Source: Hexactinellida sp. DTS-2022
Taxonomy: Eukaryota; Porifera; Hexactinellida
Assembly: GCA_028753945.1 (NCBI GenBank)
Contig: JAPNXP010000006.1
Coordinates: forward strand, 4,118,166 to 4,182,165
Direction: 5' to 3'
DNA length: 64,000 bases
The position numbers and the translations under genes were made by a program. The notes under the pieces were generated by a model. That model saw nothing but the letters and a program-made list of their open reading frames with translations, was not told where the DNA came from and did not search any database. This document shows positions 21,198 through 31,100 of this stretch, piece after piece (positions within the stretch are counted from its first letter, which is position 1; every line of letters starts with the position of its first letter).

Positions 21198-21796
21198 GTC
21201 TCCTGCGCGATCTCAACAGCAAGTATAGTAGTAGGATAAACAGTTTGTGCAGTGTAGCGGACAGGGGTTTATTTATACGAATTCACATCGGACTATTGAG
21301 TCTGTGGAAAGGGAGAGATTTGATTGGGCTACAACTGCCAAACGATTTTGTATGCGCAGTTAATTCTTTGGGTAGCAATTTGATAGGTCAGAAATAACCT
21401 TAGTACAATTTAATGGGCAAATAATACTTTGGAATCTCTGTATGTAGTAGACTCTCGTTAATCGTTAATAAGAACATGGATAAGGCGATATATCTGTTAA
21501 GGAGACAAGATTTAATTGCCCTAATAGTCTATACGAATGCATTCAAGTTTCATTTAGCACGAAATTTGCTTGCTAATAGGCGAAATTGGTATTAGAGGAA
21601 CAGAATTAACATTAAATACTCGCTTGTGGATTGAAAATAATTTTCTAAAAGAGCAATATTGCTATTAGTGCAATCGCTATTTGGAGACTACCACTTTAAA
21701 TCACTCCAATTAATACTTAATTTCGTTCAAATTCCAAGTGTTTACTGTACTATATCTCTACCAAAATACACTATTACTAACAGAACTACACAACTC
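21198..21796. other. Intergenic region upstream of BTBD19-like gene
   Basis: Promoter side of the BTBD19-like gene and 3' side of racemase copy A. It has a left-end fragment AGTAGACTCTCGTTAATCG near 21449 and, at about 21557-21602, a sequence repeated in inverse orientation near 31805-31850. Confidence 0.5.
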
Positions 21797-23460
21797 TTAT
21801 TTAATCAGGAGTCCGTTACACAGCGGGTCCCCAGACTCACAAGAGAACCGACACACCCCCGAATAGAACCCCTGTCCGGACACCTCCACCACGAGGCCCC
21901 TATTCCCCCCGCTGTACTCAGTCTCTCTGAGAGCTCTGGCGGAGAAGGCACCCCCAGAGGGACCGGAGAATGTCCGCACCTGTCCCAGCTCCAGTTTGTG
22001 TTTGTAGAACTGAATAGCCATGCGGGCTGTGACGCCTGAACCACAGGGGCTACGGTCAACCTATACAGGGAATTCAATGCAGATACTAATGGGTCGTTAT
22101 AACGTTATGTAACTCTTTAGGGGTATACAGTAGAACTCGGTTCGTACGTACCCCCTTGGGAGAAAAAATCCAAGTGTACGTACTAACTGTTGACAATACA
22201 TAGAGATACATAAAGATTCACAAACTTTGTTTATACAAGTTAGAACGTACTAACAGAGTTCTACTGTATATAAATTGTCACTCTGTGTTACATAACGTAA
22301 GAAGGCCCTTAGGCTATACAGTAGATACCGGTTATAAGAACATTCTACTCGAAGACGGTTGCCATATACCATATAATTTATCTCGGTTATAACATTATAT
22401 GCAGTTCCCGACGATGTGCTTATAACCGGCATCCACTGTACAAATTCTGTGTATACAGACCTGAGAGTCTGCGAATACACAGAACCCAGCAAACTCCGTA
22501 TCTGCACTAGTATCCCTATCGTCTATAAGGATTGTACCGTACAGAAATGCTAGCTCGGGGGACTCCGGATGTTGCAACACGATTTCCTTTCTCACAGCTT
22601 CGCTGCAACATGTCCCAGCGGACCTCAAACTCTCGAAAGGAGAACTCTGCAGATCCAAACCGAACTGCTTAGCAGAAGCAAACGCATAGAAAGCCCCTCC
22701 ATAGGCTACGTCATAGCGTATAGTCCCGTAGCCAGCCAGCTCTACTTGCAAGTCTCGCGCGAATACAAACGCCGGTACTGACTCGAAACGAGCAGCACCG
22801 GATATACCATCGGAATACTTAACAAACACTGTTATGAGACCGCATGGACACTGTATGTTAACACGAGTCTCGGGAGCTACGGGGGCTACTATACCGTAGT
22901 CGAGAGCGTATCTGCCTAGGGATATGATAGCGTGTCCACACATTGTAGAGTAGCCTGTAGACAATGTGTTGTATAAGTCAGTAGAACCTCGTTAGTAGGA
23001 ATACGGGTACATAATACGAATCTCAGGTTAGTACAAAGACAATTTTTTGACCCTTCAAAGGATTTCAATACAAATTACACAGGTTAAAATAATTTCGGAT
23101 AAGGCCATCAAATTTTGACTGTCCCCTGTTGTTCGTACTAACGAAGTTCTACTGTATAAGAACCGAACCTTTATTATCCATGAATAGAACTGCCATATCT
23201 GCATCTGAGTTGTCTGTGGCTACTGGAATAACTCCATACATAGAGCTACTGCCTCTCGGTTCGTGCATAAGTCGAGTTCTCAAATGATCCAAGTGCTCAC
23301 TAACGAATCTCCGCTTATCCAAGATAGTACTGCCCTCAATACTGGGATATCCGGATCTTATAATGCGTACGGGCTCGCAACATGTGTGCATTTCTATGGT
23401 CACTATTGGTTGCTGTCCAGGGGGTGTTTGTATTTCCAACCAGTTAGTACCTGTAGCCAT
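21797..23460 (-). CDS. L3HYPDH: Proline racemase / L3HYPDH-family enzyme, copy A (3 exons)
   Basis: Exons read on the minus strand: 23460-23169, 22954-22461, 22060-21797, giving 349 residues (human L3HYPDH 354). Donors GTTCGG and GTCTGT, acceptors CTACAG and TATAG; phases 1 and 0 both fit. The family covers trans-3-hydroxy-L-proline dehydratase, proline racemase and 4-hydroxyproline epimerase, which use a thiol pair on the substrate alpha carbon. Cys103 lies in STMCGHA and Cys268 in VDRSPCGSG. Animal dehydratases normally have Thr at the second site, so this protein has the racemase/epimerase-type Cys pair although the whole sequence resembles L3HYPDH. The usual H-T-G-G-E-P near residue 27 reads HTCCEP, an unusual change. 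The start MATGTNWLE places 24 residues before that motif. A full-length intact gene; exact reaction uncertain. Copy B lies 1.6 kb upstream on the same strand, with the same intron positions. Confidence 0.85.
22126..22268. mobile_element. MITE, family 7 (CAGTAGAACTCGGTTCGTACGTAC)
   Basis: In intron 2 of racemase copy A. Ends CAGTAGAACTCGGTTCGTAC and AACGTACTAACAGAGTTCTACTG, TA on both flanks. Ends are related to but distinct from family 1. Confidence 0.7.
22317..22440. mobile_element. MITE, family 3 copy
   Basis: Second element in the same intron. Ends CAGTAGATACCGGTTATAAG and CTTATAACCGGCATCCACTG, TA-flanked, reaching to about 20 bp from the exon 2 donor. Confidence 0.75.
22977..23156. mobile_element. 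MITE, family 1 copy filling intron 1 of racemase A
   Basis: Ends CAGTAGAACCTCGTTAGTAG and TACTAACGAAGTTCTACTG. Intron 1 spans 22955-23168 (214 bp), so the element makes up about 83% of it, leaving 12 bp on the donor side and about 23 bp on the acceptor side. Confidence 0.8.
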
Positions 23461-23543
23461 TTCTGAAATACTTACTAAGTTACTATGCTTATGTGCGAAA
23501 ATTAACGGATAATTTAGAGTTAATCTCAGTAAAAACAGCTGAA

Positions 23544-23646
23544 TACAGTAGAACCTCGTTAATACGATACCAACGGACGGTACAAATTTGTTCATATTAT
23601 CCGGAAATTCGTATTAACCGTGTTCGTACCAACGAGGTTAACTGTA
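23544..23646. mobile_element. MITE, family 1 short form, just upstream of racemase A
   Basis: A 100-bp form with ends CAGTAGAACCTCGTTAATAC and CCAACGAGGTTAACTG, TA-flanked. Its inner edge is about 84 bp upstream of the copy A start codon, so it lies in the promoter or 5' leader. Confidence 0.75.
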
Positions 23647-24449
23647 GTTCCTGAAAAGAACTAACTTATTACATTTGCATAATATTGAAATGTCATGCAC
23701 AAATCAACCAAAATGATAATATGAAATCATTAAATGATTGGAGCAACTTTTGAATGCAAGGTTTGCAATTCAGTTTGGACAACATATTATCCTATTTCAT
23801 CGGGTAAGAATTTGAAATTTAAACCTTTAAAACATTATCAGATACCTGGTAATTGCGTGTACCAAAGGAATTTGCTGACGAGCAGTTTGTTCGCCTAATC
23901 AGACATTGCAATTATTTTCTTAAAATGAAAATACTATGAAAGTATAAACCATTAGCATTTGGGTAATCTACGTATGGCGTCGCTAGCATTTTTGGAAGTG
24001 CAAAAGTTAATCTTGCAATGAGAACATTCTTTTGAGCTATCTTTAATAGTGTGGGACTTTCAAAATGAATATTCACCTGTTTGCAACTGGTCCTAATTTT
24101 GGTTAATTAATTATGCTAATAAGTCCTTTTATAATGCATAGCATTGTGTAGGAATTAATGCCGCAAATTTGTTGAAAATTGTGATTATTAACTGCTGATT
24201 TATTAGGTATTGTTATGCGGTTTTAACTAGATATAAGTTTTCATTTGTGGGCTAATTAATCTATTGAAAAAGAAAATAAGTTTTAATTCATAAGCATAAT
24301 TATCGCTGAATAGCCACAAATTTGATAAACATTTGTTTTTGAAACAAAGAATTCATCGTCAATGAATTAATTAATGCATTCTTAACTTACCACTGACCAG
24401 TGCTTTCAATAAAGTAAATCAGTTTTAAATATGGATGAGTGCTCGGAAT

Positions 24450-24640
24450 TACAGTCACTTCAAGGGACCAAAAATTGTGTTCAAAATAGGGATACTTCAT
24501 AATAAGCGAACTCAACTTAATACAAACCCTATGTAAGTTGATAAATTGGGACATAGCATAAGGCTTGTTCATTATAAAAATTTCATCATAATAAACAGAC
24601 GAAATATTGTTCAAATTAATTAGGCAGACTTGAGTCTATA
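24450..24640. mobile_element. MITE, family 4 copy (reverse orientation)
   Basis: Shares GAACTCAACTTAATACAAACCCTATGTAAGTTG-type interior (in pieces) with 29581-29731, and ends in AGGCAGACTTGAGTC. Degenerate left end ACAGTCACTTCAAGGGACC. Confidence 0.6.
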
Positions 24641-25017
24641 ATGAAAATCGTATTATATTTGTGGCCATATTAAGGGGAATTAAATGTAAATAATTTTATG
24701 GAATGAAATCTTTCAATTCTCCAATCTGTTTAACCATAGAAGTATTCAAATTATGTGTTACGAAATATTCATTGAATCAAGCATGGCGAAATGAATATAA
24801 TATATGGCTTATTACATGTACAAAGCAATGTACAAATAACATTAATTATAATAAAGCAACAATAAGCAACATTCTCAATGGCGCATCACGAGTAAAAGAA
24901 AAATACAATTAATTACGAATACTTTGTAATATTATCTGCATGCGGGTGTGGGTAGCTAACAGCGAAATAAATTAAACGCGAAATATTGCGGCTGTGCAGC
25001 ACTGCGAATAGCTAGCT

Positions 25018-27398
25018 TTATTTCAAATATATTCCATTAGAAAGTGAGTCATCCTTTTCAAAGCTAAACTTGCTCTCACCAGTATAAAACCCCTGTCCGG
25101 TCACTTCCACTACGACACCGTTTCTATCACCACGCGTCTCTTCTCGCAGAGCCCGCCCTGTGAAGAAACCGCCGGAGGGTCCGCGGAAAGTGCGCAGGTC
25201 TCCCAGCTGAGTAGCGCGCTTGTAGTACTGCAGAGCTATGCGGGCAGTGACGCCACTGCCGCAGGGACCGCGAGCAACCTACGGACATTGTATGGTTATA
25301 CACACTGGGATATAGTTAGGTTATACACACTGGGACATTGTATGGTTATACACATTGGGATAGTTAGGTTATACTAGTTGGGAATAGTTAGGTTATACCA
25401 ATTGTAGTTATGGTAATACGAATTGGAATAGTTAGGTTATATTAATTGAGGATAGTTAAGTTATACACATTAGGATAGTTAGGTTATATCAGTTGGGAAT
25501 AGTTAGGTTATAACATTGTAGTAATTGTAATACCCATTGGGATACGTAGTTAGGTTATTCACAGCTTTCAAACATGTACTGTAGTTGTATTTGCAAACCA
25601 ATGCTATGAGATAATTATATAACTCATTAATAGTAAGAAATTTAACGGATATTTAAGTCCCATAAAACTATAAAAATATGACTCACCTGTCCGTCATGTG
25701 AAATACAAATATTCGCAGACACATTCTCTGGGTTCAACTCGTTGTCATCCACAAGAATAACACCTGCTAGATACCCCAAATCCGGTTCCTCTTGATGTTC
25801 TATTTTAACATTTCTTATAACCGCTTGAGCTAGTGCTACTCCAGCAGCTGATAAAGCAGAAATCGACGAATGTTTTAAATCCAATTCAAACTGGCTTGCA
25901 GTTGCTATTGCATAGTAAACGCCTCCAAATGCAATATCGTAACGGATTATACCGTATGTATCAAGCTGTATTTCTAAATCCTCAGCGTAAACAAATGCCG
26001 GTACTGAATGGAAGCGAACTCGACCGGATTTTCCATTTGAATATTCAACAAATACTTTGACTAAACCGCATGGACATTGAATATTGATCTTTGTCTCTGG
26101 TGATTGAGGTTTAACTAGTTTGTAGTCTATCGCGTATCTTCCGACCGAAATAATGCAATGGCCGCACATTGTATTATATCCTATAGGAATAAATGCATAA
26201 CAATTGTAACTAGTACAGTATAACCTCGTTAATACGAACACCAACGGACGGTCTAAATAACCATATTTGTTCGCTTTATCAAGAGTTCGTATTAACCGGA
26301 GTAATACCAATTAACTAGCCATTGTAGGGACCTGGTTTTGTGAAATTATATGTACGTTTTATCCGGAAATTCGTATTACCCATGTTCGTAGTAACGAGGT
26401 TCTACTATATGTATATAGTATATTCTAATAAATTCGTATTAACCAGGTGACATTATTGTTGAGCCGCAACAGGTGCTTGTAGGTCGAATAATTTGCATTC
26501 TTGCGTTATAGAAACAGTTTGTTTGCATAGGAATGTTATATCAATTGAAATGGTAAGTCATAGATAATAATTATACGGCTGGGCCAACGAATAATGTCAG
26601 CTGAATTGTGGATATATAGTGTTTTTGAGGTTAACTCATTTTGAATGTATTTACGTAGGTTTCTATATATCGTGGCCGCAATTTGAAATTTAGAATAAAC
26701 AAATAAGAAAGTGAATTAAATCTAATACTTTCTGCAAATCCCGAATTATCATCATGATAACTAGCAACATTTTGTGATATTTTATTTAATTTTAATGGTT
26801 TAATCTGTAATTTCTATTAAGATGAATACTAAATGCGTTAATTATAATCTGCTTATAACGAATATCCTGATATAACAAAGGGATATACAGGTCCCAAGCA
26901 CTTCGTTATAACGAGTGTTAACTGACCCCTAGCTATACATATACATACAAGTGACTCCGGTTAATACGAACATATTAAGACGGAGAAGGTACTGTATCAT
27001 AAATTGTAAGACAATGTTTGTTGTTGTTTATGTGTTTGTTTGTTTAGTTAAGTTGTAGTATAAAGCATGGTTTGTAAACTAACCAGAGCTATCCATGAAT
27101 AGCACTGCTATGTCAGCCTCAGTATTATCAGCTGTCACTGGCAATACGCCCCACATATCTTTATGGCCTCGCGGCTCTAGAATTAGACGACTGCGGAAAG
27201 TATCAAAATGTTCCTGTAAATAGCGACGCTTGTCTAGAATGGAGTTTCCTATAATATCTGGGAAACCGGAAGTGACTATTCTAACTGGATCTCCGCAAGT
27301 GTGCATATCTACGGTGGAAATGGTTGTTATGCTGTCAGAGCTCTGTGGCGTGTTGTTGTTGTTGTGAGATGGAGAGCGACGCTTTTTGCAAGGAATAT
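25018..27398 (-). CDS. Proline racemase-like module, copy B (last 3 exons of predicted IRF fusion)
   Basis: Exons on the minus strand: 27398-27084, 26180-25687, 25278-25018 (stop TAA at 25020-25018). The middle exon is 494 bp, exactly as in copy A, and intron phases agree. The fold is complete, from ISTVDMHTCGDPVRI to a normal C-terminus. Catalytic cysteines are present in NTMCGHC and in GPCGSG, but the residues before the second are VARG where copy A and the family have VDRS. The Asp there is reported to help bind the substrate amine in proline racemase, so activity may be altered or lost. The first exon starts with IPCKKRRSPSHNNNN, a basic linker, not a start: the only in-frame ATG is inside the conserved DMHT motif, and a TAA lies in frame just upstream of the TGTAG acceptor. 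Its phase fits the IRF exon ending at 28126. If it is a separate gene, its first exon is not visible. Confidence 0.75.
25285..25560. repeat. Minisatellite (GGATAGTTAGGTTATACACATT-like)
   Basis: About ten to twelve imperfect units of 22-27 bp with core ATAGTTAGGTTATAC fill most of the last intron of copy B (25279-25686). Confidence 0.8.
26214..26409. mobile_element. MITE, family 1 copy
   Basis: In the intron between the first and second copy B exons (26181-27083). Ends CAGTATAACCTCGTTAATAC and TAGTAACGAGGTTCTACTA; a central segment is expanded compared with the 100-bp form at 23544. Confidence 0.7.
26845..26932. mobile_element. Partial MITE, family 6
   Basis: Right half only: CGAATATCCTGATATAAC, ACAGGTCCCAAGCACTTCG and TTATAACGAGTGTTAACTG, matching 41229-41390. 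Same intron as the family 1 copy at 26214. Confidence 0.6.
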
Positions 27399-27489
27399 CT
27401 ACATACAGGAGTTAATGAATAGATGTTTCTTCTAATTCATTTGCTAATTTCAAGTGTTATGCAGAATTTCTCATATTCGTTAATCACCG

Positions 27490-27630
27490 TACAGTTGAAA
27501 CCGTTTTTTCTAACCATTTCTTTTCAGAAAAAATAGTAAGAAAAAAACTGATAGTTAGAAAAAACCGATGAAAAATACTAGTAAAGTTGGAATTTCTGAC
27601 AAAAGTTAGAATAAACCGGATTCGACTGTA
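27490..27630. mobile_element. MITE, family 5 copy
   Basis: Ends CAGTTGAAACCGTTTTTTC and AATAAACCGGATTCGACTG, TA-flanked, in the intron joining the IRF exons to the racemase exons (27399-28125). Confidence 0.7.
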
Positions 27631-27934
27631 TTTCCACGAATAAGCCCCGGGTCAAAACATGCATAGTATGATGGCATTATTATAATTAGTTTATATTGAA
27701 TTGTAAAAACAATGATTTAAGCATTTTCAGTATGATTACTGTCGCTGGGAACCATTAGAGTCCATCTAATTATTATTTTCTTGATTTAGCAAAAAAATTG
27801 TGGCTAAATTTGGGCCACGAAAGCAATTATCATCGGGGCGCTTATTCGGGGAAATCGGTAACCCACACTTTGTTTATGGCATTCATGGATTGTATAGCTT
27901 TTCTCAAGTATTCGCAACAAGTTTTATAGCATAA

Positions 27935-28025
27935 TACAGTGAACTGCCGTTTTAACGAAGTCAGATACAACGAAGGAAATTACAGGTCACAAGCACTTCG
28001 TTTTAAATAGAGTTGATTAACTGTA
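27935..28025. mobile_element. MITE, family 6 short copy
   Basis: Ends CAGTGAACTGCCGTTTTAAC and GTTTTAAATAGAGTTGATTAACTG with ACAGGTCACAAGCACTTCG inside; TA flanks. Same intron (27399-28125). Confidence 0.7.
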
Positions 28026-28125
28026 TTATATATTTTCAAATGAGCTACTTTTGCTACCCCGTATAACCTTTTTTCTAACTTTATTTCCATGCAAGAATTG
28101 GGTCATGCAAGAATTAGCTGCCTAC

Positions 28126-31100
28126 CTTGATGAGCTGAGTTGTCATGCGGCCGTTTCTGTGTAGGAATATCAACTTCCAACTCTGCATTCTGTTTAAAGA
28201 AATTCTCCGTCTTTAAGTACTGACAGAGACTCAGGTTCTGTCTCAAGGTGTTGTTGCTTATAGATACCACTTCCGGTCTTATGTATTGCTGTGTTGCGGC
28301 TATATATTAAGTGATAAAATAATTTGATACTATACAGGCACCATTGCACAGTATAACCTCTTAATACGAACACGGTTATACGAACACTATTTCAGTCATA
28401 TTCAAAGCCTTCTCAATACAAATGATATTGTTTTATAGGAATTCCGGATATGGTGAACGCGTTATGACAGTCCCCTCATGTTCGTACAGTATCTTATTAT
28501 TGATATTTTCGGTTATTTTTCTTTAAAATATATTGGTTTATGCAATGGGTATTTTATATCATGGTTTATAGTGTTTCATAGAGGCCCTTGATTTGTGTGC
28601 GTCCACATTAATTAATTAATTAGCTCTGGGATGTTCTTGTATAAGATTAGAAAGAATACGAATATAACAACACACTTACCGTCAGAGCTTATCAAGTACG
28701 GGGTTGCTTTCAAAGGTGCCTGCAGTGGGTAAGGCAGCGTAGGCGTGTTAGGCATAGCGACGATGCCTATGGTGCGGTATGGGTTAGCAGGAGAGGCTAT
28801 CGAGGGAGAGGGAATGGCCTGTCTGAGGGTGGAGCTGCAGGGTATCTCAAGACCAGAGCCATTCGGGAGCTAAACACAGGAATATACAGTAGATACCGGA
28901 TATAGGAACATACCGGATATAAGAACACTGGTTATATGAACACTGGTTATATGAACAATGGTTACAAGAACATCAGGATATACTAATTCATACTTACAAT
29001 AATTCCCTGGTTATATTGCTAAATCCCTGGATTTTGGGATTTGCATTCCAGAACAACATTATTTGCAAATTTTGTACTCATATTGGAAATTCAAATCAAT
29101 CAAATGGTCAAATCCCTGCAAGTTTGCTAGTTTAATAGACGATCCAAAAACAGTCCTGGATTCATGAAAATAGCATTCAAATTTCATGCAAAATTATTCC
29201 TATAAAATCCAATATAAACCATGTACTTACCTTTTGTCCAGAGGGCGTAGAAGGGAGCGAGTAGGGGGTGACGGGATGCATTTTCTTCTTATAGGGGGAA
29301 TTAGAGGGGAATATAAGGGACAGCCCGGTTATATCGTGCTTAGTGTCTACTCTATGTAGAGCAGTAGATGGGGAAGTTAGTATAGAGTTTATTTTAGTGT
29401 TCGATGGGTCGAATGGGATCGGGGTTAGGGGGGAGAGATGGGAGTTTGCTACAGTGCCTGGCATTACAATGTAGCTTCTGTTGAACTGTAGTGTGGGGCT
29501 GTTAGGCGTTAGTTCTTGCGAGTTCTCAAAAGCGGTGAGACTGTTGAGCTTCTAAATTAAACGAATTTAAAGCAAACTTATAATCAGGGTCGATTGAGAG
29601 ACTTTATAATATGCAAACTCAACTTAATACAAACCCTATGTAAGTTGTAAAATTGGGACCATATGGCTTGTTCATAATTAAAAAAAACCTACACGAAAAA
29701 TTGTTCACAATAAGCAGACCTGACTGCTGTAATGTGTGAAATACCACATTTTTGTATTACAGAAATGACAAAATCTAATATTCGTGAATTTTCGTTACAT
29801 AACGTTGTAACTACAGAGTGGGTACTTACAGCAGTCACTGATTGCTGGGAACTCAAAGACTCGGTCTGTGAGGTTATGTGGAGCTGAGGCTGAGAATTTG
29901 CACTGTAATTCGGGAAAATATCAGATGTTAGAGTTTTGACAGAATCGTCGTAATTGCAGCTACTGAGCTCATCTGGAGTTTCCGAGTTTGGCTTTGGAAA
30001 TCCGGGAATTTGTGTTGGAACCTGCGGATATTCCTTACAAGGCGTATCTACTGTGCCGTCTGTTAGCTCGTATACCCTGTGGCCCCTTATGTAGATGTCT
30101 TTTCGCTCTTTTATGCCGCGAACTGAGTACAGGGCACAGCTATAGAAATATGTAGGCTGAAACGAATATTCGAACGTTTTGATAACTAAGCAATAATTTA
30201 TTATTAAATAAAATTCAGACTCAAAATACAGTGGAAAATAGATTTTTGCAGCACTAGAAATATGCATAAATTAATTCGTGTGAATATAATTAAGATAATT
30301 TATGTAAATAGTCTCTTCACTACCCTTTGAATTGGAATTCCTAAAAATGTGAGACAAATTAATTAATCGGATAGATACTTAATCTAATTAAAGAAAACCT
30401 CAAATAAATTAACACTAATTTATTATTGTATTTCACCAAGTTGCATCAAAACTTCTATTATAATGCAGAAACCCTATTCCAATACCACTTATGATCTTAG
30501 ATATGGACGAACTGAAAGGATTTTAAATTCAACAACCACGTATATTTTAGATTAAAATAAATTTACATATGAATACAAAAAATTAGAAAAGTATTTATCA
30601 ACCGACCGGAAGTTAAGTTTCCAGTTGATTGGGTTCGCTTCGCTCTTTCTATGTTTTCCGGAATAAGACGCCCATTCCTTATAAAGCGCAGCATCTTTGT
30701 CCATACAGTAAGTTTTCTCTCTCGCGTGTTTCCAAGGAACTGAGAAAAGTGTTTTTTCAATTGAGAGCCATTTAAGGCCTTCGTATCTTCCTGAATTTAT
30801 TTGTTCTACAAGCCATTCTTTCAGTCGTCGTTTTCCTGTGGATAGCACGTGGTAAAATTGCATTTGTTCAAAAATGAGATATGTTATAATGTTCCAGAGA
30901 TTGAATAATCATTAAATGTAGGCGACTAAGTTCTATTGTTTCAGTATGCGTTTGGTAATTTGGAATTGTTTGTTCAAACCAGAAAGGAAATTGCATTATG
31001 CAATAATGCAATTAGTTATTGAAAGTATTGAGTCAGGTTTTTAGAAAAAATAGTTTCTATTATACTCGATTGCGCAAGTATTAGGTAGTTTTATAGAAAA

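Larger units (their letters stand above)
23461..25017. other. Intergenic region between racemase copies
   Basis: Promoter region of copy A and 3' region of copy B, with a family 1 element at 23544-23646 and a family 4 element at 24450-24640. An open frame at 24703-24912 shows no domain and is probably chance. Confidence 0.55.

Noticed and set aside
24703..24912. 69-residue open frame
   Set aside because: No domain, intergenic, AT-rich chance frame next to a MITE.
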